From the NCBI RefSeq assembly GCF_018263905.1, contig NZ_JAAFZU010000027.1, positions 104,289-168,288 of the forward strand: a DNA stretch of 64,000 nucleotides. The letters run 5' to 3'. The notes under the pieces were generated by a model. It searched no databases, was not told the DNA's origin, and saw only the letters and a list, made by a program, of their open reading frames with translations. Both the position numbers and the translations under genes were made by a program. Shown here one piece after another: positions 1-9,660 of the stretch (position 1 is the first letter of the stretch; the number at the start of each line of letters is the position of its first letter). Source of the DNA: Loktanella sp. SALINAS62. GTDB lineage: Bacteria > Pseudomonadota > Alphaproteobacteria > Rhodobacterales > Rhodobacteraceae.

Positions 1-1
1 T

Positions 2-160
2 TACACACGTGACCGTTGGCCGTATCGCTACGGGGGTCGCTACAGGTATTACCCAAGTGCGGGCGCCGGCATCGCGGCAGTGCTCATTGTCTTTCTGTTT
101 TGGCTGGGACTTATCGTGATTGCCTTGCCTTGGGCCACCGCACCGATGGTCGTTAACTAA
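2..160 (+). CDS. C-terminal end of a small membrane protein (partial)
   Basis: The frame is open from the window edge to a TAA at 158-160 and gives 52 residues. The first part is rich in Tyr, Arg and Gly; then comes one strongly hydrophobic segment (about residues 24-48: Ala/Val/Leu/Ile/Phe/Trp), and the protein ends MVVN. This looks like a single-span or hairpin membrane protein with a basic loop in front of the span. The start lies outside the window. No family is recognised. Confidence 0.45.
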   Translation, partial: YTRDRWPYRYGGRYRYYPSAGAGIAAVLIVFLFWLGLIVIALPWATAPMVVN

Positions 161-233
161 GACGGAGGGCGCGCGCGCATACGCGCGCCCCAATTATCAT
201 ACTGCCCAACCATCACACCGCATGGAGTCACAC

Positions 234-725
234 ATGAAAATTCATGGTTTCCGCGACATGTATCTCAAGGAATTGCAGGAACTGCAGTCGGTAGAGACGC
301 AAGTAAAAGACACATTTCCACGGTTGCAGGCGCTGGCGGCCGATGACGGCCTGAAACAGGCCATCGGCAAGCATCTGGATACGACGCGGTCACAGCGTGA
401 TCGCCTAGATGCCATTCTGGCCGAACATGACGTCAACCCCGATCGTCATACAGATCAGTCAATGACCGCTTTGATCGCCGAAAGCGAAAAATGGGTTCAA
501 ATGCTGGACAATCCGGACGTGCGCGATGCGGGCTTGATCGCGTCTGCCCAGAAGATCGCGCATTACCAGATTGCCGCCTATGGCACCGTGGCCTGCTGGG
601 CCAAACATCTTGATCTGGACACAGATTTGGCGGTGCTGCTGGACATCCTAGAGCAGGACAAGGCGTTCGATGCGGACCTCAGCAGGCTTGCCAAGCAAAA
701 GGTCAATCCGGACGCGCTGCAATAG
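234..725 (+). CDS. DUF892 (YciE/YciF) ferritin-like protein
   Basis: The protein is 163 aa long and has the four-helix pattern of DUF892, a ferritin-like stress family: MYLKELQELQSVE, then KHLDTTRSQRDRLD, then AHYQIAAYGT, then LEQDKAFDADL. I chose the ATG at 234 because GGAG lies at 224-227 with a normal spacer; the open frame reaches back to 120, but without a ribosome site. Family members usually carry a Glu/His metal-ligand set (HLEET..H and EHYE). Here these positions read HLDTT..Q and AHYQ, so part of the metal site appears lost. The function of the family is poorly defined. The gene stands alone between a membrane-protein end and the PCMT fusion. Confidence 0.8.
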   Translation: MKIHGFRDMYLKELQELQSVETQVKDTFPRLQALAADDGLKQAIGKHLDTTRSQRDRLDAILAEHDVNPDRHTDQSMTALIAESEKWVQMLDNPDVRDAGLIASAQKIAHYQIAAYGTVACWAKHLDLDTDLAVLLDILEQDKAFDADLSRLAKQKVNPDALQ

Positions 726-785
726 GCGCACCCCCGCACCACTGCATCGCTTCAGGAAAAAGTAGCCGAGCAAGGCATCATCATC

Positions 786-2768
<1,983 letters not shown>

Positions 2769-3033
2769 CCCAGCTTTCAGCACACAAAGGGGAAATTCCT
2801 CATGCGCCGCAGCTCCGACATCACTGGCGATCAGATTGACGCATGGACGATGCCATCGGTGCGATAAGGTTTGTGACCGAAAATCCAGTTGGATAGCGAA
2901 CACATTTGACCACCGCCGCATGAACCATTGGGGCGTCAAGGCTTGATCCCACCCACGAAGGCCACAGGTCTTTGGGCAACTGGTGGGTGTTCTGAAGCAT
3001 CATCCGCATGACGGTGAACACAAAGGAAGACCC

Positions 3034-3789
3034 ATGACTCGACGTATATTTCTTACAGCCAGCGCGCTGATGCTCTCTACACCGCTCGCGGCACAGGACG
3101 CGGTCGGCGATGCCGCAGCAGGCGAGACCCAGTTTGGCCGCCAGTGCGCCATCTGCCATGCCATCGAGAACGACGCAGGGGACGTCTTGGCCGGCAGCAG
3201 CGGCGGTGCAGGACCGAACCTTTACGGTGTCGCGGGCGCAACCCCCGGCACGCAAGAGGATTACGCCTACAGCAGCGCGCTGGAAGCCTACGGCGAAACC
3301 GGTTCCGTCTGGGACGAAGAGACCCTGCCAGCCTTTATTCAAGATCCCACTGGATACCTGCGCGAGGCGCTGGACGATTCGCGCGCGCGCAGCAAAATGT
3401 CCTATCGCCTGCGCGACGAAGATGACGCCCGCGACGTCTTTGCCTATCTCGCCACCTTCTCGCCAGAGGAGGAAGCCGAAACGATGGAAGAGGCCGCATC
3501 CAGCGACACAACAAAGACCGCAGAGGCCGAGGTCATTCACGACATCGCCGCGGGCGAAGACATCTACGATGGGAACTGTAGCAACTGTCACGGCCCTTCC
3601 GCCAAAGGCATGGCCAGCTTTCCAAAACTCGTGGGGCATGACGCCGACTATCTGGAAATGCGTCTCGAACAATACAGGGCGGGCGAACGTGTCGGACCGA
3701 ATTCAGGGCTGATGATGCCTGTCGCAAGCGAGCTGTCGGACGCGGATATCGGCAACGTCGTGGCCTATATCACCACCACATTCGAATAG
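3034..3789 (+). CDS. Periplasmic diheme cytochrome c
   Basis: The product is 251 aa with a Sec signal peptide (MTRRIFLTASALM then PLAAQ). It holds two c-type haem motifs, CAICH at residues 39-43 and CSNCH at about 182-186, in two class-I-like domains joined by an acidic linker (EEEAETMEEAA). Met residues near MSYR and LMMP could be axial ligands. The ATG at 3034 follows AAGGAAG; an open frame further upstream has no ribosome site and would bury the signal peptide. It lies 124 bp upstream of a PQQ-type sugar dehydrogenase on the same strand, and its likely role is to take electrons from that enzyme. That partnership is inferred from position. Confidence 0.85.
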   Translation: MTRRIFLTASALMLSTPLAAQDAVGDAAAGETQFGRQCAICHAIENDAGDVLAGSSGGAGPNLYGVAGATPGTQEDYAYSSALEAYGETGSVWDEETLPAFIQDPTGYLREALDDSRARSKMSYRLRDEDDARDVFAYLATFSPEEEAETMEEAASSDTTKTAEAEVIHDIAAGEDIYDGNCSNCHGPSAKGMASFPKLVGHDADYLEMRLEQYRAGERVGPNSGLMMPVASELSDADIGNVVAYITTTFE

Positions 3790-3913
3790 GTCGTCCGCAC
3801 AGGGCGATCTTTGCCACGCCATGGAACCAATCCGTCAAGCGGCGGGTTTGTTCCATGATTGCAATCGCTTTAGCCGCGGTTTGCAAACACAGAGATTCCA
3901 AGGGAGGAATACA

Positions 3914-5233
3914 ATGAATATTCGCACAAACAGCCGTTCCGAGCTGTCTATCATCGCTATCACGGCTGCCGCCGTGGCCGTTGGCGCACCGGCGTTCGCA
4001 CAGTCCGGTGCCAATACCACCAGCCTTCAGCACAGTGTCGTGCTGTCCGACCTCGACAACCCATGGGATATGGCGTTCCTCGACGATGGCACGATGTTCT
4101 TTACCGAAAAATGCGACGGCCTGTCGGTCATGATGCCATCAGGCGAAGTCAATTCGCTGCTTGGCATGGGAATGCCCGGCGGTGAAGGCACCAGTGACAT
4201 GTATGCCTCGAACGCCGAAGATCTTTTTTGTGAAGGTCAGGCTGGCATGATGGGCATCGCCGTCGATCCCAATTTCGACGAAAACCGCCGGATCTATGTC
4301 TATTCGACTTCTAACATGTCCGATCCGCACACCAACCGGCTGATCCGGCTAGAGGTGAACGAGGATTTCACCGACGTGTCGAACCGCACCGACATCGTGG
4401 ACGACGTGCCCTACAAAATGGAAGCGACCGACCAGCCATTTGGCGGACCCGGCGCCCATAACGGCGGTCGTGTCCGCTTTGGTCCCGATGGCAACCTGTT
4501 CCTGACCACCGGCGACAACCACAACCCGGAAGTGCCGCAAAGCCCGACGTTGATGGGTTCCAAGGTGCTGCGGATCGATACTGACGGTAACGCAATCGAA
4601 GGCAACGCGCCGCCCGAAGGCTTTGACGACCGGACCTATACCTATGGTCACCGCAACGTGCAGGGCATCGCTTTCCACCCCGAAACCGGTGATCCGATCA
4701 CGGTCGAACACGGTCCTTGGCACTCTGACGAAATCACGGTGCTGGAAAACGGCGGCAACGCTGGCTGGGACCCGCGCCCGGGCATGGCAGGCCGTGCCGA
4801 TGATTGCCCCGATGGGTATTGCGGCTACGAGCCGAACCAGATGGAAGCGCTGAACCGCTACGAGCGTGCGCAATACATGCCAATGACCGATTTCGACACC
4901 TATCCTGACGCAATGCCACCGATCTGGACCAACAATGGCTGGTCGCAGGGCAGTTCCTCTGCCGCCTTCCTTGACGGTGAAGCATGGGGTGAGTGGGACG
5001 GCGCCATGGTTGTGGGCCTGATGGGTATCGGCTTTGGCGGTACGCCGATTGGGCAGCGCATCGACGTGATCGAGCTGTCCGCCGATGACGATGGAATCTC
5101 TGTGGTCGACGTGACGGAAATGACCCTGCCTATGGAGTCGGCCCGTTTCCGGTCGCTGGTGACCGGACCCGACGGCAGCCTTTATGCTGCAGTCGACGAA
5201 GGTTCGATCCACAAGTTGACACCGGCAAATTAA
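3914..5233 (+). CDS. PQQ-dependent sugar (glucose/sorbosone-type) dehydrogenase, periplasmic
   Basis: This is a 439-aa member of the soluble quinoprotein glucose/sorbosone dehydrogenase family (a six-bladed beta-propeller). A signal peptide ends near GAPAFAQSG. The catalytic His is in GAHNGGRVRFGPDG (His about 182), and YGHRNVQGIAF and EHGPWHSDE match PQQ-binding loops. Such enzymes oxidise aldoses to aldono-lactones in the periplasm and pass electrons to PQQ, then to a cytochrome. The ATG at 3914 follows GGGAGG. An inserted Cys-containing loop (ADDCPDGYCGYE) is longer than in compact aldose dehydrogenases. The cytochrome gene before it and the aldonate pathways downstream fit a role in aldonate supply. 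The sugar itself cannot be told. Confidence 0.85.
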   Translation: MNIRTNSRSELSIIAITAAAVAVGAPAFAQSGANTTSLQHSVVLSDLDNPWDMAFLDDGTMFFTEKCDGLSVMMPSGEVNSLLGMGMPGGEGTSDMYASNAEDLFCEGQAGMMGIAVDPNFDENRRIYVYSTSNMSDPHTNRLIRLEVNEDFTDVSNRTDIVDDVPYKMEATDQPFGGPGAHNGGRVRFGPDGNLFLTTGDNHNPEVPQSPTLMGSKVLRIDTDGNAIEGNAPPEGFDDRTYTYGHRNVQGIAFHPETGDPITVEHGPWHSDEITVLENGGNAGWDPRPGMAGRADDCPDGYCGYEPNQMEALNRYERAQYMPMTDFDTYPDAMPPIWTNNGWSQGSSSAAFLDGEAWGEWDGAMVVGLMGIGFGGTPIGQRIDVIELSADDDGISVVDVTEMTLPMESARFRSLVTGPDGSLYAAVDEGSIHKLTPAN

Positions 5234-5247
5234 GCCGTCCGAAAGCT

Positions 5248-5268
5248 GCGCCGCCCCTAGGGCGGCGC
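5248..5268 (+). terminator. Stem-loop just after the PQQ dehydrogenase
   Basis: Arms of nine bases, GCGCCGCCC (5248-5256) and GGGCGGCGC (5260-5268), pair perfectly round a CTA loop, 14 bp after the stop codon. No T-run follows, so it may protect the mRNA end or pause transcription; a better terminator lies at 5302. Confidence 0.5.
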
Positions 5269-5301
5269 GGTATCGACTGCAGAAAATGCGGGCATGTATC
5301 T

Positions 5302-5324
5302 AATCCGGCTTTGGCCGGATTTTT
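5302..5324 (+). terminator. Rho-independent terminator
   Basis: AATCCGGC (5302-5309) and GCCGGATT (5314-5321) pair round TTTG, and a T-run follows. This is a canonical intrinsic terminator for the PQQ dehydrogenase transcript. Confidence 0.8.
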
Positions 5325-5407
5325 ACGTTCAGGATCCCACGCAAGAACACGCAACCTGCCGCACAGCGGTGCCCGCTTTGCCCATGATTATCCGGCGGCA
5401 ACGGCGT

Positions 5408-5440
5408 GGGCCCGGGTGACAGTCACCTCTACCCGGACCC
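5408..5440 (-). terminator. Stem-loop after the terC-family gene
   Basis: On the minus strand GGGTCCGGGT (5440-5431) can pair with ACCCGGGCCC (5417-5408), with one G-U pair, round a 13-nt loop. It lies about 25 bp after the stop of the gene at 5466. No T-run is present, so termination is uncertain. Confidence 0.4.
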
Positions 5441-5465
5441 TGTCCTGATGGCTCGCAGCCAGGTT

Positions 5466-6476
5466 TTAGCCCAATGGTGGCGTGTCTGTTGCACTGCGCG
5501 CGACGACTGGCCCGGTTTGCCCTGTTTTCCACAGCGAGAAAACAATGCCCGCACCCAGGATCGCGAACGTGATGCCGAGCGACCATTCCGGCGGAAATTT
5601 TTCCCAGCCCATCGCGTCAGCCACGAATATCTTTGATCCGATGAACACCAGCAGCAGCGAGAGTGCATATTTCAAATATGCAAAGCGATGCAACACAGCA
5701 GCCAGCGCAAAGTAGAGCGCACGCAGGCCAAGGACCGCAAAGATGTTCGATGTGTAAACGATGTACGGATCAGTCGTGATCGTAAAGACAGCCGGCACAG
5801 AGTCTACCGCGAACACGAGGTCTGCCACCTCGATCAGGATCAGTGCAAGGAAGAGTGGCGTGGCAAAGCGCACCAGCTTGCCTGTCTTGGGATCGGCCTG
5901 CCTGACAAAGAACGCATGGCCGTTTAACCTGTCGGTGACATTGAACCTGCGCTTGAGAAACTTCAGCAGTACGTTGTCATTCAGGTCGTGCTTTTTGTCA
6001 GAGACGAAAAGCATCCTGATGCCGGTAAAGATCAGGAAGGCTGCAAAGACGTAGAGCACCCAGTGATACTGATCGATTATTGTCGCACCGAGTCCGATCA
6101 TGATGCCGCGCAGCAGGATTACCCCAAGGATACCCCAGAAAAGCACACGATGCTGGTATTCGCGCGGTATCGCAAAGAAGCCAAAAATCAGGGCGATGAC
6201 AAAAACGTTGTCCATGGCCAACGTTTTTTCCACAACGAATGCGGTCAGGTACTGTGCTGTCGCCGCTGCGTCCATCTGCCACCAAATGAAACCGGCAAAG
6301 CCCAGGCCAAGCGAGATATACATAGCCGAAAGTTTCAGGCTCTCGGCGACCCCGATCTCGTGGTCGTCCTTGTGCAGGACTCCCAGATCAAAGATCAGAA
6401 GGCCCATGACCAGAGCCAAAAAGACAAGCCACATCCAGAGCGGCTTGCCCAAAAAGAGAAAGAATAAGATTTCCAC
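5466..6476 (-). CDS. TerC/Alx-family integral membrane protein
   Basis: This 336-aa polytopic protein belongs to the TerC family. It shows the signature blocks EKTLAMDNVFVIALIF and ADLVFAVDSVPAVFT with acidic residues inside membrane spans, about seven to nine hydrophobic segments and a cytoplasmic loop with SDKKHDLNDN. Relatives such as Alx and TerC are linked to manganese export, pH response, tellurite resistance and metalation of secreted proteins. The start is GTG at 6476. The only good ribosome site is GAGG in the RNA eight bases upstream, and it lies inside a stem-loop (see 6483-6511). A second TerC-superfamily gene sits at 35011. Confidence 0.88.
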   Translation of the reverse strand: MEILFFLFLGKPLWMWLVFLALVMGLLIFDLGVLHKDDHEIGVAESLKLSAMYISLGLGFAGFIWWQMDAAATAQYLTAFVVEKTLAMDNVFVIALIFGFFAIPREYQHRVLFWGILGVILLRGIMIGLGATIIDQYHWVLYVFAAFLIFTGIRMLFVSDKKHDLNDNVLLKFLKRRFNVTDRLNGHAFFVRQADPKTGKLVRFATPLFLALILIEVADLVFAVDSVPAVFTITTDPYIVYTSNIFAVLGLRALYFALAAVLHRFAYLKYALSLLLVFIGSKIFVADAMGWEKFPPEWSLGITFAILGAGIVFSLWKTGQTGPVVARSATDTPPLG

Positions 6477-6482
6477 GTGCGG

Positions 6483-6511
6483 GACCTCGTTTGCATGTTA
6501 ACGCCGAGGTC
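6483..6511 (-). promoter_or_regulatory. Hairpin covering the ribosome binding site of the terC-family gene
   Basis: On the minus strand GACCTCG (6511-6505) and CGAGGTC (6489-6483) form a perfect 7-bp stem with a 15-nt loop. The second arm contains GAGG, the only plausible ribosome site for the GTG start at 6476. Translation should therefore depend on opening this stem. Some terC/alx genes are known to be controlled by a manganese riboswitch (yybP-ykoY), but I do not see its conserved sequences here. Confidence 0.5.
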
Positions 6512-6766
6512 ACAGGGAACCGTTGAGGGTCCGGGCAAACCATCGAGCGCACTCGATGCGGTCCGACATCACGGCGGTCATCCGTCGTCAGAGGGGCCCG
6601 GCCCGCTTAGCGAAGATCATGCTGCTGATCCGTCCATTCAAGTCGCTGCGCAAATGATTTGTCAGGATCTGGAAAACGCCGCCGGACCAACCAACGCACA
6701 CCGCGTTCACGGGCGCGAATTCACAGCCCCGATGGCTTTCAGCGCCATTTCAGATGCCGTGTGCTG

Positions 6767-7492
6767 TTACTCTATATTGTTTTCATTGCTGGTCACAGGT
6801 TGCCCCGCTTCCCGTGCTTCGAACAACCGGACAAGGTTGTTTATCAACGCCGCGATGTGCGCGTTGATCTCTGCGCCGACGCGGGTGGGGTCGCGGGCTT
6901 CAAGCCCGAGCACGATGTTTTCGTGCTGACGGCGCACCCGCTCTCGGGCGCGTCGCTGGACGGCCGAAAGATAGCGTTGACGCCACATCCGCGCGAGGTA
7001 TGCGGCGTGCGTTTCGGCCAGTGCCGGATTGTGGGAGGCTCTTGCGATGGCAGTATGAAATTCCATGTCTACCTCGAACAGATCGATCAGCGCGTCACCC
7101 TCGGCGGTTTCGCTCAGCGCGCTGTGGCGTTCGAATAAGTCGCGGATCTCGGCAATCTCGGCATCCGACGCATTTACGCAGGCAAGTTCGCCAGAGAGCG
7201 TTTCCAGCGCCTGCAACACCTCGACTGAATCGCGGGCCTCTTTCAGGCTGGGATCGGCCACAACCGAGCTGCGGGCCGGGCGCAGGACGACAAGACCCTC
7301 TTTGGCAAGGATGCGCACCGCCTCGCGCAGGGGGGTCCGGCTGACGCCCATCTCGATGGCATTATCCCGTTCCTTGATCGAGTCGCCGGGCGCAAGCACG
7401 CCGCGCAGGATATTGCGGCGCAGTCGCGTCGCGATCTGTTCGGGTAGCGAAGACGATGCAGTCATAATTTTGTTTTCATGTTCTTTTTTCAT
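6767..7492 (-). CDS. GntR/FCD-family transcriptional regulator
   Basis: This is a 241-aa regulator. Residues about 15-80 are a GntR winged helix (recognition part SRTPLREAVRILAKEG), followed by an all-helical FCD ligand domain (HTAIARASHN, with His and Asp positions typical of a metal/ligand pocket). It is divergent from the TRAP transporter operon. A near-palindrome TTGGTATGCCAA lies at 7501-7512, eight bases before its own start, which fits self-control. The same motif occurs before three other units up to 17.86 kb. I infer that it controls the tetronate and pentonate genes. An ATG at 7465 is an alternative start. Confidence 0.85.
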   Translation of the reverse strand: MKKEHENKIMTASSSLPEQIATRLRRNILRGVLAPGDSIKERDNAIEMGVSRTPLREAVRILAKEGLVVLRPARSSVVADPSLKEARDSVEVLQALETLSGELACVNASDAEIAEIRDLFERHSALSETAEGDALIDLFEVDMEFHTAIARASHNPALAETHAAYLARMWRQRYLSAVQRRARERVRRQHENIVLGLEARDPTRVGAEINAHIAALINNLVRLFEAREAGQPVTSNENNIE

Positions 7493-7500
7493 GATCTCAT

Positions 7501-7512
7501 TTGGTATGCCAA
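7501..7512. promoter_or_regulatory. Predicted GntR operator site 1
   Basis: TTGGTATGCCAA differs from the palindrome TTGGTATACCAA at one position. It lies between the GntR gene (start 7492) and the TRAP operon (start 7969). Related FCD regulators are known to bind TGGTATACCA-type sites. Confidence 0.6.
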
Positions 7513-7968
7513 AAAGTTATTGCCTGTCGAGATGGCCCTCGCTAACGTGATTACACCCACCGTTGTGCGTATTTGCGGTGTGCTTGTCACCAGAATTCCC
7601 GGCAATTCCGGGGGATCTTTAATGTTAACCGCGAACGCTGTGTCGTTCGTATCCCTGTTGCTGATGAAGCGATGTCTTGTCGTTGTTTGAAGTCGTCAAA
7701 ACCGCGAGATTTCGGATCACGTCGAGCGCCTTCAAAAGCAATGTTCCGGCCAATAGACCGGGTGCCGTCAAAAGGCCGCCGCGGGAGGGCAGCCTTGGAT
7801 TGATGGCTATTCGTGGGCCTGCCGGCGTGATGAAGGACACGTCCGAGCGACCTTGGAACACCGATTGACACTGGAGTTGAGTGTCTTCAGCCATTCATCA
7901 GATGAATTATTCGGCGACCCGCCGATGCCGTTCGTCAAGTGAAGAGAAATCTTCTGGGAGGAAGAAAA
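7513..7968. other. Intergenic region before the TRAP operon, no gene seen
   Basis: About 455 bp with no convincing coding frame. Short frames on both strands (about 7587-7894) have no ribosome site and resemble no family I know. The region should hold the promoters of the GntR gene and of the TRAP operon; I could not fix a sigma-70 promoter with confidence. Confidence 0.4.
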
Positions 7969-8994
7969 ATGAAATCGATCAAAATAAACCGGGCCCTTTC
8001 GGCTGCCGTAGTTGCGCTTGTTGCATCGGGCGCGATGGCGCAGGATTTTACGCTGCAGATGCAGTCAAGCGATCCGGCAGGTGACCCCAATTATCAGTTG
8101 TGGCAGGCTTGGGCCGAAGGGATGAGCGATCTGACCGACGGACGCGTCGAAATCACAATGATGTCCGTTGGTTCAATCGTGGACTTTCAAGAAACGCTTG
8201 ATGCCGTCGGCGCTGGCATCCTTGACGGTCACGTCACCGATACGTCCTATTTTGCAGGCAAAGACCCTGCATTCGGCCTGATCGGCAACCCGACCGGCGC
8301 ATGGTCCGACCCGCGCGAAATGCTGAAGTTCTTCAACGAAGGCGGCGGCAAGGAGTTGATGAACGAACTGGTCGAGCCCTATGGGACCCATTTCGTCGGT
8401 GCATCGACACCGGGCCTGGAGGCTTTCGTCTCGGACGTTCCGCTTGAAGGTGTCGACGATCTTCAGGGGCTCAAACTGCGCGCGCCGGCCGGGCTTGTGC
8501 AACGGGTGTTCGGTGCTGCTGGCGCGTCGCCGGTGAACCTGCCCACGTCAGAAGTCTTTACGGCCCTCGACAAGGGTGTTGTGGATGCGGCGGACTACAG
8601 CGTTTTCCACGTCAACCAGTCACAGGGTCTGCACGAGATTGCACAGCACCCGGTCTACCCCGGCTTCCACTCGATGCCGCTGATCGAGGTGTCGATCAAC
8701 AAGAACACTTGGGATTCCTTCCCGGCTGACATTCAGCAGATTTTTGAAGACTCGGTCGCAGATGTAGCCGAACGCCAGATGGCTGCTGTCGATGAAAAGG
8801 ATGCTGCAGCAATCGAAGAAGCCAAAGCGCAGGGCGCAACGATTCACGACTGGCCCGCCGAAGAGCGCGCAAAGTTCCGTGCCATCGCCATGGGTGAATG
8901 GGAAAAGGCCGCCACAGAGTCAGAGGGTGCGCAGAAGGTATATGATACCCTGACAGCCTTTCTCGAGGCAGAAGGTCTGCTCAGCACAGAGTGA
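7969..8994 (+). CDS. TRAP transporter substrate-binding protein (DctP family)
   Basis: This 341-aa protein has a Sec signal peptide (MKSIKINRALSAAVVALV, cleavage after GAMA) and the DctP-family fold; the stretch LKLRAPAGLVQRVFGAAGASP contains the conserved Arg that pairs with the ligand carboxylate. It binds an organic acid in the periplasm for the DctQ and DctM proteins encoded next. The ATG at 7969 follows GGGAGGAAG. Its place beside ltnD-otnK-otnC-otnI and denD suggests L-threonate, D-erythronate or a related aldonate as ligand. A strong stem-loop follows the gene (9010-9032), as is common after genes for abundant binding proteins. Confidence 0.9.
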   Translation: MKSIKINRALSAAVVALVASGAMAQDFTLQMQSSDPAGDPNYQLWQAWAEGMSDLTDGRVEITMMSVGSIVDFQETLDAVGAGILDGHVTDTSYFAGKDPAFGLIGNPTGAWSDPREMLKFFNEGGGKELMNELVEPYGTHFVGASTPGLEAFVSDVPLEGVDDLQGLKLRAPAGLVQRVFGAAGASPVNLPTSEVFTALDKGVVDAADYSVFHVNQSQGLHEIAQHPVYPGFHSMPLIEVSINKNTWDSFPADIQQIFEDSVADVAERQMAAVDEKDAAAIEEAKAQGATIHDWPAEERAKFRAIAMGEWEKAATESEGAQKVYDTLTAFLEAEGLLSTE

Positions 8995-9009
8995 TCATCG
9001 GTCACATCC

Positions 9010-9032
9010 GGTGGAGGGGTCGCCCCTCCACC
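9010..9032 (+). terminator. Intercistronic stem-loop between dctP and dctQ homologues
   Basis: GGTGGAGGGG (9010-9019) and CCCCTCCACC (9023-9032) pair perfectly round TCG, with no T-run. It probably stabilises the binding-protein message or lowers read-through into the permease genes. Confidence 0.6.
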
Positions 9033-9060
9033 AACCCCCTCCATTCAGAGCGAGAAGACC

Positions 9061-9660
9061 ATGAGCCGAGAACCTTTAGCCAAGGGAGTGGCGGACACGC
9101 GCCTAAGTGCGACCAGTGAAGGTGTCGGACTGACCGCGCCCGAGGCAGGCCGATTTGGCATCGTGATCGAACGGATCGGATATGTGTTTGCCACGGCGAT
9201 CGTTCTGGCGGCGCTGATCCTGATCTACGAGATTTTCATGCGTTACGTGCTGAACAGCCCGACGCAATGGGTCCACGAGACCAGCATATTCTTGTGCGCC
9301 ATCGCCTTTCTTTACGGTGGGCTGTTCTGCGCCTCGCGGAACAGTCACATCAGGGTCGTGCTGATTTACGACGTGTTGCCGCCCCGCCTGCGCCGTGCCT
9401 TCGACGTCGTGATCTACCTCGTCAGTGCGGTCTCGGCACTGTTTTTCGCCTATGCCGCCTGGCTGGTCGTCAGGCTGGCCTTCTGGACGCCGACCGGTGC
9501 CTTCCGGATGGAAACCTCGGGATCTGCGTGGAATCCGCCGACGCCCGCGATCCTCAAGGGATTCTTGTTTGTCATCATGGTCGGTCTGGCGATCCAGTTC
9601 CTGATCCTCGCCTACAACCATGCCCGGCGCACTCACAGCGCCGATGGGAGCAAAATCTAA
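9061..9660 (+). CDS. TRAP transporter small permease (DctQ family)
   Basis: This 199-aa protein has a longer than usual cytoplasmic N-terminus (about 40 residues) and then four hydrophobic spans, with the family-type stretch FMRYVLNSPTQWVHETS near the first loop. DctQ proteins join the large DctM permease in sodium-driven uptake of organic acids. The stop codon (9658-9660) directly abuts the ATG of the large permease gene, so the two are translated together. Confidence 0.9.
   Translation: MSREPLAKGVADTRLSATSEGVGLTAPEAGRFGIVIERIGYVFATAIVLAALILIYEIFMRYVLNSPTQWVHETSIFLCAIAFLYGGLFCASRNSHIRVVLIYDVLPPRLRRAFDVVIYLVSAVSALFFAYAAWLVVRLAFWTPTGAFRMETSGSAWNPPTPAILKGFLFVIMVGLAIQFLILAYNHARRTHSADGSKI

Noticed and set aside
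4349-5212. Long minus-strand frame opposite the PQQ dehydrogenase
   Set aside because: The translation is rich in His, Arg and Val as expected for an antisense read of a GC-rich gene; no motif was seen.
6477-6766. Canonical manganese (yybP-ykoY) riboswitch before the terC-family gene
   Set aside because: I looked for the conserved loop sequences and could not find them; only the simple hairpin over the ribosome site is supported.
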